Assembly (NCBI GenBank): GCA_022792815.1
Contig: JAAWBS010000009.1
Coordinates: 87,618-151,617, forward strand
DNA length: 64,000 nt
Direction: 5' to 3'
Source of the DNA: Hungatella sp.
Lineage (GTDB): Bacteria; Bacillota; Clostridia; Lachnospirales; Lachnospiraceae
The translations under genes were made by a program, and so were the position numbers. The notes beneath the pieces are model-generated. The model did not search any database. It saw nothing but the letters and a program-made list of their open reading frames with translations, and was not told the DNA's origin. Below, in pieces: positions 34,722 to 44,138 of this stretch; position 1 is the first letter of the stretch, and every line of letters starts with the position of its first letter.

Positions 34722-34750
34722 TTGAAAGAACCTGTTTTTTTGAGTATAAT
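34722..34750 (+). promoter_or_regulatory. Promoter of the NfeD-SPFH operon
   Basis: TTGAAA (34722-34727), 17-bp spacer, TATAAT (34745-34750), 42 bp before the NfeD start. Confidence 0.85.
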
Positions 34751-34791
34751 AGAGATACAGCAATACCTGAAAGAGAAGAGGAGGGATAAGT

Positions 34792-35238
34792 ATGACGTCT
34801 GTATATTGGCTCATCGCATTTGTCGTTCTGGTGGGAATCGAGGCGGCCACCCTTGCGCTCACCACCGTGTGGTTTGCAGGCGGCGCCATCGCGGCGTTTC
34901 TCTTGTCCCTGGCAGGCGCCGACGTCAATGCACAGCTGACCGTGTTTGTCATCGTCTCCTTTGTGCTCCTGATTTTTACCAGGCCGTGGGCAGTCAGCCA
35001 TGTGAACCGGCGTGCCGAAAAGACCAACGCGGACAGTCTGGTGGGAAGACAGGCCAGAGTGACAGAGGAGATCAATAACATTCAGGGAACCGGCACCGCC
35101 GTCATCGGAGGACAGGAGTGGACAGCCAGAACACAGGAAGAGGACTGTGTCTGCCCTGTGGATGAGATCGTGGAGATCTGCGCCATACAGGGAGTGAAAC
35201 TGATTGTAAAACGTGTGCAAAAGGAGATAACTTCATGA
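34792..35238 (+). CDS. NfeD family membrane protein
   Basis: A 148-residue protein with membrane segments at about 4-25 and 28-65 and a C-terminal OB-fold domain (about 85-145, with SLVGRQARVTEEI and GQEWTARTQEED). NfeD proteins partner SPFH/stomatin proteins in membrane microdomains. The next gene encodes that partner, overlapping by 4 bp. Start ATG 34792 is behind AGGAGGGA. Confidence 0.9.
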   Translation: MTSVYWLIAFVVLVGIEAATLALTTVWFAGGAIAAFLLSLAGADVNAQLTVFVIVSFVLLIFTRPWAVSHVNRRAEKTNADSLVGRQARVTEEINNIQGTGTAVIGGQEWTARTQEEDCVCPVDEIVEICAIQGVKLIVKRVQKEITS

Positions 35239-36170
35239 TGGGATTTTTTGTGGGATTTACAGGTTTTATTGTTTTATTGATCATTCTTCTGATCATCTTG
35301 ACCTCCTGTGTCAAGATCGTACCTCAGGCTCAGGCCATGGTGGTGGAGCGGCTGGGGGCCTACAAGGCCACCTGGTCCGTGGGACTTCACATGAAGGTTC
35401 CTTTTATCGACCGGGTCGCCAAGAGAGTGCTTTTGAAGGAGCAGGTGGTGGACTTTGCCCCCCAGCCGGTGATCACCAAGGACAACGTGACCATGCGCAT
35501 CGACACGGTTGTGTTTTTCCAGATCACGGATCCCAAGCTGTTTACCTACGGCGTGGAGAATCCGATTATGGCCATCGAGAATCTGACGGCTACTACTCTC
35601 AGAAACATCATCGGTGATCTGGAGCTGGATCAGACCCTGACCTCCAGAGAGACCATCAACACCAAGATGAGGGCATCTCTTGATGTGGCTACGGATCCGT
35701 GGGGGATCAAGGTAAACCGAGTGGAGCTTAAGAACATCATTCCTCCCGCAGCCATCCAGGATGCCATGGAGAAGCAGATGAAGGCGGAGCGGGAGCGCCG
35801 TGAGGCTATCCTCCGGGCAGAAGGAGAGAAGAAGTCCACGATTCTGGTGGCAGAGGGAAAGAAAGAGTCTGCCATCCTGGATGCCGAGGCAGATAAACAG
35901 TCCGCTATCCTTCGGGCTGAGGCGGAGAAGGAGAAGCGGATCAAGGAGGCGGAAGGTCAGGCGGAGGCCATCTTAAAGGTTCAGCAGGCAACTGCAGAAG
36001 GCCTCAAGTATATCAAGGAAGCCGGGGCCGACGAGGCGGTGCTGCAGTTGAAAGGTCTGGAGGCCTTCATCCGAGCAGCTGACGGCAAAGCCACCAAGAT
36101 CATCATTCCCTCGGAGATCCAGGGACTGGCAGGACTGGTGACTTCCGTGAAAGAACTGGCAAAAGATTAG
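35235..36170 (+). CDS. SPFH domain/stomatin-like membrane protein
   Basis: A 311-residue prohibitin/stomatin-type protein (QmcA/HflK group). One N-terminal membrane segment (about 2-22) is followed by the SPFH domain (about 25-190) beginning KIVPQAQAMVVERLGAY. Residues 190-250 are a coiled coil built of near-perfect 11-residue repeats, each starting with Ala-Glu (AEGEKKSTILV, AEGKKESAILD, AEADKQSAILR, AEAEKEKRIKE). It probably forms a ring or cage with NfeD that organises membrane proteins or their proteolysis. An ATG at 35238 is an equal start. Confidence 0.94.
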   Translation: MMGFFVGFTGFIVLLIILLIILTSCVKIVPQAQAMVVERLGAYKATWSVGLHMKVPFIDRVAKRVLLKEQVVDFAPQPVITKDNVTMRIDTVVFFQITDPKLFTYGVENPIMAIENLTATTLRNIIGDLELDQTLTSRETINTKMRASLDVATDPWGIKVNRVELKNIIPPAAIQDAMEKQMKAERERREAILRAEGEKKSTILVAEGKKESAILDAEADKQSAILRAEAEKEKRIKEAEGQAEAILKVQQATAEGLKYIKEAGADEAVLQLKGLEAFIRAADGKATKIIIPSEIQGLAGLVTSVKELAKD

Positions 36171-36174
36171 AATC

Positions 36175-36201
36175 AGGGCGCCTGGATCCAGGCGCCCTTT
36201 T
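36175..36201 (+). terminator. Terminator after the SPFH gene
   Basis: A perfect 24-bp palindrome, arms AGGGCGCCTGGA and TCCAGGCGCCCT (36175-36198), followed by a short TTTT. Confidence 0.8.
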
Positions 36202-36261
36202 GGACAGAAGTCAGGAAGACCCGAAGCCGTATAGAAAACTGTAAACAGGAGGGATATCTGT

Positions 36262-37392
36262 TTGAAACTGAAGTTAGACCTGTCTAAGGCCTATGGCCTG
36301 GTGTTGGAAGGCGGCGGAGCCAAAGGCTCCTATCAGATCGGAGCCTGGAAGGCACTGCGGGAAGCCGGGATCACCATAGAGGGAGTGGCGGGGGCTTCCG
36401 TAGGAGCCCTAAACGGAGCCATGGTCTGTATGGATGACCTGGAGACAGCAGAATATCTGTGGGAGAATATCAGCTATTCGAAAGTGATGGATGTGGACGA
36501 CTCCGTCATGGAGAGTGTGCGCAACAGAGATTTGAAGGCGCTCAATATGAGCCTTCTGGTCTCGGAAGCAAAAAAAGTGCTGAAGGATAAAGGATTCGAC
36601 ATCACTCCTCTTCGGGAGCTGATCGGTTCCGCCATCGATGAGGAAAAGATCCGCACCAGCCCCCGGGAGCTCTATATCACCACCTATTCTTTAAGTGACA
36701 GGCAGCTGCTGACAGTGGATGCCAAAGAGCTCCCCCCCGGAGAGATCGGCGACATGCTGATGGCCAGCGCCTATCTGCCGGTATTTAAGACAGAGAAACT
36801 GGGTGGAAAGCGATATCTGGACGGAGGAGGGTTTGACAACGTCCCTGTGGGAGCTCTTCTGGAGAGAGGTTATGAGGACATCATCATTATCCGGATCTAC
36901 GGTCTGGGCTTTGACTCCGAAAAGGTGACCCAGATCCCGGAGGGCACCCGGGTCTATCACATCGCCCCCCGTCAGAATCTGGGAGGCATCCTGGAGTTTG
37001 ACAAAAAGCTGGCCGCAAAAAATATGCGTCTGGGATACTTTGATGCCCACCGGCTTTTGTACGGACTGGAGGGACGGTGGTATTACCTGGATGCGGATTT
37101 GTCGGAGGAGGACTGCTTTGGGCAGCTGGCCGGCCGGTGGGAAAGGCTGGAACCGCTGCTTCCTGCCGAGTTTTCGGAGGAGAGCAAAAACCGGGAGGAA
37201 GACGGGCTGAGATATTTCACGGAGTACCTGTTCCCCGCCCTTGCACGGCAGTGGAAGATGAAGGAGGACTGGAATTATAGGGATCTGTACCTTGGAATCC
37301 TGGAATATGCCGCCAGAAGCCGAAGAATCAACCGATTTAAGATCTACACGCCCCAGGAACTGCTGGAGAAAATATACTTGCATGATATCTGA
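36262..37392 (+). CDS. Patatin-like phospholipase
   Basis: A 376-residue lipid acyl hydrolase. The oxyanion loop GGGAKG (about 17-22), nucleophile motif GASVG (Ser46) and the Asp of DGGGFDN (Asp187) make the full Ser-Asp dyad. There is no signal peptide, so it is probably cytosolic or membrane-surface. Beyond the patatin core (to about residue 250) it has some 125 further residues rich in aromatic and charged positions, not identified. The start is TTG 36262 behind AGGAGGG. It is a single gene after the SPFH terminator. Confidence 0.9.
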   Translation: MKLKLDLSKAYGLVLEGGGAKGSYQIGAWKALREAGITIEGVAGASVGALNGAMVCMDDLETAEYLWENISYSKVMDVDDSVMESVRNRDLKALNMSLLVSEAKKVLKDKGFDITPLRELIGSAIDEEKIRTSPRELYITTYSLSDRQLLTVDAKELPPGEIGDMLMASAYLPVFKTEKLGGKRYLDGGGFDNVPVGALLERGYEDIIIIRIYGLGFDSEKVTQIPEGTRVYHIAPRQNLGGILEFDKKLAAKNMRLGYFDAHRLLYGLEGRWYYLDADLSEEDCFGQLAGRWERLEPLLPAEFSEESKNREEDGLRYFTEYLFPALARQWKMKEDWNYRDLYLGILEYAARSRRINRFKIYTPQELLEKIYLHDI

Positions 37393-37406
37393 TGTTATAC
37401 TATAAT
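37378..37406 (+). promoter_or_regulatory. argF promoter inside the end of the patatin gene
   Basis: TTGCAT (37378-37383), 17-bp spacer, TATAAT (37401-37406). The -35 box overlaps the last codons of the patatin gene. No ARG box was identified. Confidence 0.8.
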
Positions 37407-37451
37407 TTGATGATACCAAGGGTCAAAACTGAACAGGGAGGATAAAGCCAT

Positions 37452-38441
37452 ATGGACTTGAAGGGGAGAAATTTTCTCACATTAAAGGACTATCGCCCCG
37501 AGGAGATCGAATATCTTCTGGATTTGGCGGCAAAACTGAAGGAGAAAAAGAAAAAAGGGATTCCTGTGGACACACTGAGAGGGAAAAATGTAGCTCTGAT
37601 TTTCGAGAAGACCAGCACCAGGACCAGATGCGCCTTCGAGGTGGCAGCCCACGATCTGGGGATGGGGACCACCTACTTAGACCCTTCAAGTTCCCAGATC
37701 GGCAAGAAGGAGAGCATCGCCGACACGGCCCGGGTTCTGGGCCGCATGTATGACGGCATCGAGTATCGGGGATATGAGCAGGAGATTGTGGAGGAGCTGG
37801 CAAAACATGCCGGGGTTCCCGTGTGGAACGGTCTGACCAATGAATACCATCCGACTCAGATGCTGGCGGATCTTCTGACTGTCCGGGAGCATTTCGGAAG
37901 ATTAAAGGGGATCAAGCTTGTATACATGGGGGATGCACGCTACAATATGGGGAATTCTCTGATGGTAGCCTGTGCCAAGATGGGCCTCGACTTTGTGGCT
38001 TGTGCCCCGAGACGGTATTTTCCGTCCCGGCAGCTGGTGGAGCAGTGTCAGGCATACGCCGCCCTGTCCGGCGGTTCAGTCACCCTGACCGAGGATGTGG
38101 AGGAAGGGACTAAGGATGCCCACGTCATCTACACCGATGTGTGGGTCTCCATGGGGGAACCGGATGAGGTGTGGGAGGAGAGAATCAGGGACTTAAGTCC
38201 CTACAAGGTGACGGCAGAAGTCATGGACCGGGCCGGCGCCCAGGCCATCTTCCTTCACTGTCTCCCTGCTTTCCACGACTTAAAGACGAAGATCGGCAGG
38301 GAGATGGGACAGCGGTTCGGGATCACAGATATGGAAGTGACGGACGATGTGTTCGAGTCTTTAAGGTCCAAGGTATTTGATGAGGCGGAGAACCGGATGC
38401 ACACCATCAAGGCAGTGATGGCTGCCACGTTAGGAGCGTAA
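37452..38441 (+). CDS. argF: Ornithine carbamoyltransferase
   Basis: A 329-residue transcarbamylase making citrulline from ornithine and carbamoyl phosphate. The carbamoyl phosphate loop STRT is at 55-58 and HCLPAFHD, carrying the ornithine-site Cys, is near 268-275. The [20 protein letters not shown] segment is also canonical. No carbamate kinase or arginine deiminase lies nearby, so a biosynthetic role is more likely than catabolic ArcB, but the sequence does not decide it. Confidence 0.95.
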   Translation: MDLKGRNFLTLKDYRPEEIEYLLDLAAKLKEKKKKGIPVDTLRGKNVALIFEKTSTRTRCAFEVAAHDLGMGTTYLDPSSSQIGKKESIADTARVLGRMYDGIEYRGYEQEIVEELAKHAGVPVWNGLTNEYHPTQMLADLLTVREHFGRLKGIKLVYMGDARYNMGNSLMVACAKMGLDFVACAPRRYFPSRQLVEQCQAYAALSGGSVTLTEDVEEGTKDAHVIYTDVWVSMGEPDEVWEERIRDLSPYKVTAEVMDRAGAQAIFLHCLPAFHDLKTKIGREMGQRFGITDMEVTDDVFESLRSKVFDEAENRMHTIKAVMAATLGA

Positions 38442-38444
38442 TTC

Positions 38445-38753
38445 ATGAGATACAGACATGGCAAGAGAAAAAGTCCAAGAAATACCACCCTGATTCTGGA
38501 CTGGCTGCATATCATCACCGGGATTTTGGTGGTGGCGATGGCGGTGACCGCATTTATCAACCCGGAAGAGCATATGGTTTTATTTCCCCTGATTTTTTTT
38601 CTGGCTGCCATGCTGAATATGGTAAACGGAATTTACCGCTACCGACTTGCCGGGCGCAGCAAGAAGAAAAAGATTCTGGCCATAGGGCTTTTCTTGATCG
38701 CCCTGCTGCTTTTGATTGTGACTGTCATCAGCGGAATCAGCATCTGGGGGTAG
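38445..38753 (+). CDS. Small membrane protein of unknown function
   Basis: A 102-residue protein with a basic start and three predicted membrane helices (about 18-38, 43-60 and 77-99). A basic loop (RLAGRSKKKK) lies between the second and third. It begins 3 bp after argF and ends 4 bp before birA, so it is certainly part of this transcript, but nothing in it suggests a function. It is probably a lineage-specific small protein. Confidence 0.7.
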   Translation: MRYRHGKRKSPRNTTLILDWLHIITGILVVAMAVTAFINPEEHMVLFPLIFFLAAMLNMVNGIYRYRLAGRSKKKKILAIGLFLIALLLLIVTVISGISIWG

Positions 38754-38757
38754 AGCC

Positions 38758-39738
38758 ATGAAAGCGGAGATCATCAGACTATTAAAAGATGAGAACGGAT
38801 ATGTATCCGGTCAGGAACTGTGTGAGCGGCTGGGTGTCTCCAGGACAGCCGTCTGGAAAGTGATCAAACAGCTGCAGAGCGAGGGATATACGATTGAGGC
38901 AGTGAGAAATAAAGGGTATCATCTGATCGAGACCGGGGACGTGATGACGGCGGCGGAGATCAAAAGCTGCTTGGGACCGGGTCTCTGGGGACAGGAAGTG
39001 GCATATTATCAGGAGACCGACTCCACCAACACCAGGGCTAAATATCTGGCCGAGGAGGGCGCCGGGGAGGGCACTCTGATCGTGGCGGAATCTCAGTGCG
39101 CCGGCAAGGGACGCCGGGGGAAAAGCTGGTCTTCTCCTCCTGGCACCAGTGTGTATATGAGCCTGGTTTTACGGCCTGACATCACACCGTCCCAGGCCTC
39201 CATGCTGACTCTGGTGACAGCCCTGGGCGTGTCGGAGGGAATTCGGACCGCCGTCGGCGTGACTCCCCAGATCAAATGGCCCAATGACCTGGTACTGGAG
39301 GGGAAGAAGCTGTGTGGAATCCTGACCGAGATGTCCACGGAACTGGAGACCATCCACTATGTAGTGGTGGGCATCGGCATCAACGTGAACACGGAGGGAT
39401 TTCCTCCGGAATTGTCGGGCACAGCCACCTCACTCTTGCTGGAGACGGGAAGAAGTTTTTCCAGGGCAGCCCTGATCGGAGCCGTGGTACAGTCTCTGGA
39501 ACAGTATTACAGAAAATTTTTGTCGGTAAAAGATCTGTCGGTCCTCAAAGAAGACTACGAGAGCCGATTGGCCAATGCCGAAAGGCCGGTGACGGTCCTG
39601 GACCCGGCAGGACCTTACAGAGGAATCTGCAGAGGGATCGACAGCCAGGGAGAACTTCTGGTGGAGCGGGAGGACGGTACCTTGTGCCGGGTCCTGTCAG
39701 GGGAAGTATCGGTCCGGGGAATCTACGGATATGTGTAG
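38758..39738 (+). CDS. birA: Bifunctional biotin-protein ligase/biotin repressor
   Basis: A 326-residue Group II BirA. The N-terminal winged helix (about 1-65, ERLGVSRTAVWKVIKQLQSEG) would bind the biotin operator. The ligase core carries the biotinyl-AMP loop GKGRRGKSWSSPPGTSVY, WPNDL and KLCGILTEM, and the SH3-like C-terminal domain ends the protein. It attaches biotin to carboxylases. A clear terminator follows at 39780. Confidence 0.95.
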   Translation: MKAEIIRLLKDENGYVSGQELCERLGVSRTAVWKVIKQLQSEGYTIEAVRNKGYHLIETGDVMTAAEIKSCLGPGLWGQEVAYYQETDSTNTRAKYLAEEGAGEGTLIVAESQCAGKGRRGKSWSSPPGTSVYMSLVLRPDITPSQASMLTLVTALGVSEGIRTAVGVTPQIKWPNDLVLEGKKLCGILTEMSTELETIHYVVVGIGINVNTEGFPPELSGTATSLLLETGRSFSRAALIGAVVQSLEQYYRKFLSVKDLSVLKEDYESRLANAERPVTVLDPAGPYRGICRGIDSQGELLVEREDGTLCRVLSGEVSVRGIYGYV

Positions 39739-39779
39739 CACGGATCCGGCAGGAACACCCCTTATGTCAGCGCGAGAGT

Positions 39780-39809
39780 CAAAGAGTCCGCAGGGCGGGC
39801 TCTTTGTTT
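39780..39809 (+). terminator. Terminator after birA
   Basis: CAAAGAG plus CCGC pairs with GCGG plus CTCTTTG, each arm with one unpaired base, followed by TTTG. It starts 42 bp after birA. Confidence 0.75.
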
Positions 39810-39842
39810 GCCGTCAGAAGAGAGAGGAAAACCTGAGAGCCT

Positions 39843-40952
39843 ATGGAACATTTTTATGAAAAACTGCAGATACTGGAGTCAGAGAAAAAACCGCTCACTC
39901 CCACGGAGCGCCTTCGGGCCATCCAAGGTCCTCTTCTCTCCTGGTATGACAGCCATGCCAGAATTCTTCCCTGGAGAGAAACCCCGGACCCTTACCGGGT
40001 ATGGATCTCTGAGATCATGCTGCAGCAGACCAGGGTGGAGGCGGTCAAACCGTATTTTGCCCGGTTTTTGGAGGCTTTTCCCGACGTACAGGCTTTGGCT
40101 TTGGCCGATGACGAGCGGCTTTTAAAGATGTGGGAGGGCCTTGGATACTATAATCGGGCCCGCAACTTAAAGAAAGCGGCCCAAATCGTGGTGGAAGAGT
40201 ATCACGGCCGGATCCCCTCCTCCTATGAGAAGCTGAAAAAGCTTCCCGGAATCGGCAGCTACACGGCAGGGGCCATTGCCTCCATCGCATACGGCATCAA
40301 AGCCCCTGCAGTGGACGGCAATGTGCTTCGAGTCCTTTCACGTCTTCTGGCCAGTGAAGAGGACATCTTAAAAGCCTCCGTGAAAAAGAAGATGGAGCAG
40401 GATCTCACGGATACCATGCCAGGGGACAGAGTCAGCGCATTCAATCAGGGGCTGATCGAGATCGGAGCCATCGTGTGCGTCCCCAACGGACAGCCCAAGT
40501 GTGGAGAGTGCCCCCTGTCCTCCCTCTGTCTGGCCAGAAGGAAGGGACTTTTGGATTCCATCCCCTACAAATCTTCCAAGAAACCCAGGCGGGTGGAGGA
40601 GAGAACGATCCTGATCTTAGAGTCAGGCGGCAAAATCGCCATAGAAAAAAGGCCTGACTCCGGTCTTCTGGCCTCCCTCTATCAGTTCCCCAATCTCGAC
40701 GGGCACCTTGGCGAGAAGGAGGTCCGGGCGTTTCTTGAGTCCTGCGGCTTTATCAGTCTCAAGATGGAGCCTGCGGGAAAAGCAAAGCATGTTTTCAGTC
40801 ATGTGGAATGGCATATGCAGGGGTATCGGATCCTTCTGGAGAATACGGTTTCTGACCGGTATCTGTTTGCCGACCTGACAGAGATTCGGACAAAATATCC
40901 GCTTCCCAATGCATTTTCGGCGTATATAAAACTGATTAACAGAGAATCATGA
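39843..40952 (+). CDS. mutY: A/G-specific adenine DNA glycosylase
   Basis: A 369-residue base-excision repair enzyme that removes adenine opposite 8-oxoguanine. The helix-hairpin-helix is LPGIGSYTAGAIASIAYG. The catalytic Glu57 lies in WISEIMLQQTRVE and the Asp in VDGNVLRV. An iron-sulfur cluster motif begins at Cys212 with spacing C-x7-C-x2-C-x5-C. The C-terminal Nudix-like domain that recognises 8-oxoG is from about residue 240. Start ATG 39843 follows GAGAGCCT; the site is weak. Confidence 0.95.
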   Translation: MEHFYEKLQILESEKKPLTPTERLRAIQGPLLSWYDSHARILPWRETPDPYRVWISEIMLQQTRVEAVKPYFARFLEAFPDVQALALADDERLLKMWEGLGYYNRARNLKKAAQIVVEEYHGRIPSSYEKLKKLPGIGSYTAGAIASIAYGIKAPAVDGNVLRVLSRLLASEEDILKASVKKKMEQDLTDTMPGDRVSAFNQGLIEIGAIVCVPNGQPKCGECPLSSLCLARRKGLLDSIPYKSSKKPRRVEERTILILESGGKIAIEKRPDSGLLASLYQFPNLDGHLGEKEVRAFLESCGFISLKMEPAGKAKHVFSHVEWHMQGYRILLENTVSDRYLFADLTEIRTKYPLPNAFSAYIKLINRES

Positions 40953-40971
40953 AAGTGAAGGAGGAACGCCT

Positions 40972-41880
40972 ATGGGCAGAATGCTCTTTATCGTTAATCC
41001 ACGAGCCGGAAAGGCTCAGATCAGATCCAATCTTCTCGAAGTCATAGATATCTTTGTGAAGGCTGGCTGGCAGGTGGAAGTCCACACGACCCAGGCTCCC
41101 CTCGATGCCATGGGGACGGCAGAGGAACGGGGCAGTCAGATGGACATGGTGGTCTGCAGCGGCGGTGACGGCACTCTGAGCGAGACCATCTCCGGCATAA
41201 TGCATCTGGAAGAGCCGCCTCTCTTAGGATACATTCCGGCAGGTTCCACCAACGATTTTGCCTCCAGCTTAAAGATCCCGTCCCAGATGGTCAAGGCGGC
41301 GGAGTATGTGGTGGGAGGGGAACCCTACGCCGTGGATATCGGGCAGTTCTGCCGGGAACGCCATTTCGTGTATGTGGCGGCCTTTGGCATGTTCACGGAG
41401 GTTTCCTACATGACTCCTCAGGAGAAGAAAAATCTTCTGGGCCATCAGGCTTACATGCTGGAGGGGATGAAGAGTCTGACCAACATAAAATCCTACTCCT
41501 TGAGACTGGAATCCGACGAGATGAGCCTGGAGGGGGATTTCATCTTTGGGATGGTGACCAACACCGTAAGCGTAGGAGGCTTTAAAGGGCTGGTGAAGAC
41601 GGATGTGGCTTTGAACGACGGACTCTTCGAGGTCCTGATGATCCGCATGCCGAGAACTGCCATGGAGCTGAAAAACATATTGTCCTCCATGATCTTAAAA
41701 GAAGAACTGAGCGAGTATGTGTACCGGTTTAAGACCTCCCGGTTATCGATCACCTTCGAAGATTCAGCCGACTGGGTGCTGGACGGAGAATTCGGCGGCT
41801 CCAAAACCGAGGTTGAGATCCAAAATCACAGACAGCGGATTCAAATTATGACCAACATCAACGGCTCTGACGATTTTTAG
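40972..41880 (+). CDS. Diacylglycerol/sphingolipid kinase family lipid kinase (DagK/YegS-like)
   Basis: A 302-residue lipid kinase. FIVNPRAGKAQIRSNL at the N-terminus and VVCSGGDGTLSETISGIM carry the ATP-binding GGDGT loop of the DAGK catalytic family. GYIPAGSTNDFASSL is the second conserved block. Members phosphorylate diacylglycerol to recycle it into phospholipid. Start ATG 40972 is behind GAAGGAGG. Three imperfect TTTTAGGAA repeats follow the stop (41883-41905). Confidence 0.92.
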   Translation: MGRMLFIVNPRAGKAQIRSNLLEVIDIFVKAGWQVEVHTTQAPLDAMGTAEERGSQMDMVVCSGGDGTLSETISGIMHLEEPPLLGYIPAGSTNDFASSLKIPSQMVKAAEYVVGGEPYAVDIGQFCRERHFVYVAAFGMFTEVSYMTPQEKKNLLGHQAYMLEGMKSLTNIKSYSLRLESDEMSLEGDFIFGMVTNTVSVGGFKGLVKTDVALNDGLFEVLMIRMPRTAMELKNILSSMILKEELSEYVYRFKTSRLSITFEDSADWVLDGEFGGSKTEVEIQNHRQRIQIMTNINGSDDF

Positions 41881-41919
41881 GAATTTTAGGAACTTTTTAG
41901 GAATTCATGTAAAAATCAG

Positions 41920-41948
41920 TTGAAAAAAAAACTATTGTAGTATATAAT
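41920..41948 (+). promoter_or_regulatory. Promoter of the sigma factor gene
   Basis: TTGAAA (41920-41925), 17-bp spacer, TATAAT (41943-41948). Confidence 0.85.
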
Positions 41949-41997
41949 AAATTAGTTATATAGCAGCAATCAGAAACCATGGACGAAAGGGCGTTGT

Positions 41998-43128
41998 TTG
42001 GTGGAAAAAAATATCTTTTTAGAAAAACTGGGCAAACTTGTAGAAGTTGCAAAGGGAAAGCACAATGCGCTGGACGTAACAGAGATCAACAATTTCTTTA
42101 CCGGTGATGACCTTTCCACAGAACAGATGGAACAGATCTACTCCTATCTGGAAAAACGGGGAATCGATGTCATTCCCATCATCGACGACAGCATTCTGGC
42201 GGAGGAGCCGCTGCTGATGGATGACGATGTGGATGACAGCTTTATGAAGGATTCCGACGAGGAGGATATCGATCTGGATGCCATTGATCTGCTGGAGGGC
42301 ATCGGCACAGAGGACCCGGTCCGCATGTATCTGAAGGAGATCGGGACGGTTCCCCTTCTCACTGCCGACGAGGAGCTGGAGCTGGCTAAGCGAAAGGCAG
42401 ACGGCGATGAGCAGGCCAAGGACCGGCTGATCGAGGCCAATCTGCGTCTGGTGGTCAGTATCGCCAAGCGCTATACCGGCCGGGGGATGAGTTTCCTGGA
42501 TCTGGTTCAGGAGGGAAACCTAGGACTCATCAAAGGTGTGGAGAAATTCGACTATACAAAGGGATATAAGCTAAGTACATATGCGACCTGGTGGATCCGC
42601 CAGTCGGTGACCAGGGCTCTGGCCGATCAGGCCAGAACCATCCGGGTTCCCGTGCATATGGTAGAAACGATCAACAAGATGTCCAAGATGCAGCGTAAGC
42701 TGACTCTGGAGCTGGGATATGAGCCCTCTGTGGCAGAGCTGGCCGAGGCTCTGGAGATGTCTGAGGACAAGGTGATGGAGATCATGCAGATCGCCAGAGA
42801 GCCTGCCTCCCTGGAGACTCCCATCGGCGAGGAGGACGATTCCAACCTGGGAGATTTTGTGGCTGACAACAACGTGCTGACTCCCGAGGGCAATGTGGAG
42901 TCGGTGATGCTCAAGGAGCACATCGAGGCTCTGCTGGGAGATCTGAAGGAGCGGGAGCGCCAGGTGATCGTACTTAGGTTCGGGCTGGAGGACGGCCATC
43001 CCAGGACCTTAGAAGAGGTGGGCAAGGCCTTTAACGTCACCAGAGAGCGGATCCGTCAGATCGAGGCCAAAGCTCTCAGAAAGCTGAGAAACCCTGTGAG
43101 AAGCAAGCGGATCCGGGATTTTCTGTGA
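41998..43128 (+). CDS. rpoD: RNA polymerase primary sigma factor (sigma-A/RpoD)
   Basis: A 376-residue sigma-70. A region 1.1-like domain occupies about 1-70, an acidic linker to 100, then region 1.2 ([11 protein letters not shown]), regions 2.1-2.4 ([15 protein letters not shown] ... [17 protein letters not shown]), region 3 and region 4.2 ([20 protein letters not shown]). All core and DNA contacts are conserved, so it is the vegetative factor. The start is TTG 41998 or the next codon GTG 42001, behind GAAAGGG. The primase gene dnaG, commonly its neighbour, is not present. Confidence 0.96.
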   Translation: MVEKNIFLEKLGKLVEVAKGKHNALDVTEINNFFTGDDLSTEQMEQIYSYLEKRGIDVIPIIDDSILAEEPLLMDDDVDDSFMKDSDEEDIDLDAIDLLEGIGTEDPVRMYLKEIGTVPLLTADEELELAKRKADGDEQAKDRLIEANLRLVVSIAKRYTGRGMSFLDLVQEGNLGLIKGVEKFDYTKGYKLSTYATWWIRQSVTRALADQARTIRVPVHMVETINKMSKMQRKLTLELGYEPSVAELAEALEMSEDKVMEIMQIAREPASLETPIGEEDDSNLGDFVADNNVLTPEGNVESVMLKEHIEALLGDLKERERQVIVLRFGLEDGHPRTLEEVGKAFNVTRERIRQIEAKALRKLRNPVRSKRIRDFL

Positions 43129-43161
43129 TGTCTGGCCGAAAACCGAGAGAGGGAGAGCACG

Positions 43162-43773
43162 GTGAATCAGAGAAATTATCAGAGGGAACTGGACCAGATC
43201 CTTTCCGGATTGGAAGGGGATGGGACGGTTCCCCGTCTTTTACTTCACAGCTGCTGCGCCCCATGCAGCAGCTATGTTTTGGAATATTTGTCCCGGTATT
43301 TTGAGATCACTCTCTTGTACTTTAATCCCAACATCTATCCGCCCTCTGAGTATGAGCGACGAGCGGCGGAGCAGGAGAGCCTGATCTCCCGGATGACCTT
43401 TGTCCATCCGGTGACCATGATGACCGGAAGATATGAGCCGGATGAATTTTATCGGGCCGCGCGAGGCCTTGAGAAGGAACCGGAGGGCGGAGCCCGGTGC
43501 CTGCGATGCTATGAGCTGAGACTTAGGGAGGCTGCCCTTGCAGCCAGAGAAGGGGCATTCGACTTCTTTACCACCACATTGACGATCAGTCCCCTCAAAT
43601 CTGCCGAGAAGCTGAACCAGGTGGGAGAGAGGGTGGGGGAGGAGTACGGGGTGGCTTTTTTGCCGTCTGATTTTAAGAAGAGGGACGGCTATAAGCGCTC
43701 CCTTTGGCTCTCCAATGAGTATCACCTTTACCGTCAGAATTATTGTGGCTGCATATACTCTATTCGTACTTGA
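43162..43773 (+). CDS. queH: Epoxyqueuosine reductase QueH
   Basis: A 203-residue DUF208 family protein that performs the last reduction of queuosine in tRNA. The cysteine pairs LHSCCAPCSSYVLEYL (near residues 29-34) and CLRCYELR (near 113-116) are the ligands of the metal/iron-sulfur centre. The start is GTG 43162 behind GAGAGGGAGAG. The stop codon overlaps the -35 box of the HPr promoter. Confidence 0.93.
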   Translation: MNQRNYQRELDQILSGLEGDGTVPRLLLHSCCAPCSSYVLEYLSRYFEITLLYFNPNIYPPSEYERRAAEQESLISRMTFVHPVTMMTGRYEPDEFYRAARGLEKEPEGGARCLRCYELRLREAALAAREGAFDFFTTTLTISPLKSAEKLNQVGERVGEEYGVAFLPSDFKKRDGYKRSLWLSNEYHLYRQNYCGCIYSIRT

Positions 43774-43798
43774 CACTTTTGGTGAATTGTACTAAAAT
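43770..43798 (+). promoter_or_regulatory. Promoter of the HPr gene
   Basis: TTGACA (43770-43775), 17-bp spacer, TAAAAT (43793-43798). The -35 box includes the queH stop codon. Confidence 0.85.
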
Positions 43799-43847
43799 TT
43801 ACTTACGAGGGTTATACCAAAATAAGGATAAGAAGGAGAATGATATT

Positions 43848-44114
43848 ATGCTTTCAAAGACATTGACAGTAGTGAATCCATCAGGTCTTCACTTAAGACC
43901 AGCAGGGGTGTTGTCCCAGACAGCCATGAAGTTTAAGTGTGATGTAATCATCGAGTGCGGTGAGAAGAGGGTCATCGCAAAGAGCGTGTTAAATGTCATG
44001 GCAGCCGGCATCAAGTGCGGCACAGAGATCAACCTGATCTGTGACGGCGAGGATGAGGCAGATGCCATGGAGACGATCTCCAAGGCCATCGAGAGCGGTC
44101 TGGGTGAGATGTAA
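43848..44114 (+). CDS. HPr family phosphocarrier protein
   Basis: An 88-residue HPr. GLHLRPAG carries the phosphorylatable His15, and Ser46 (KSVLNVMAAG), the target of HPr kinase, is at the right place. It can therefore act in PTS sugar transport and in catabolite control with CcpA. Start ATG 43848 is behind AGAAGGAG; a longer frame upstream overlaps queH. It has its own promoter and terminator. There is no ptsI beside it, so it could also be the Crh-like copy, though His15 argues against Crh. Confidence 0.93.
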   Translation: MLSKTLTVVNPSGLHLRPAGVLSQTAMKFKCDVIIECGEKRVIAKSVLNVMAAGIKCGTEINLICDGEDEADAMETISKAIESGLGEM

Positions 44115-44138
44115 CCTTCCACAAATCAGAATTACACG

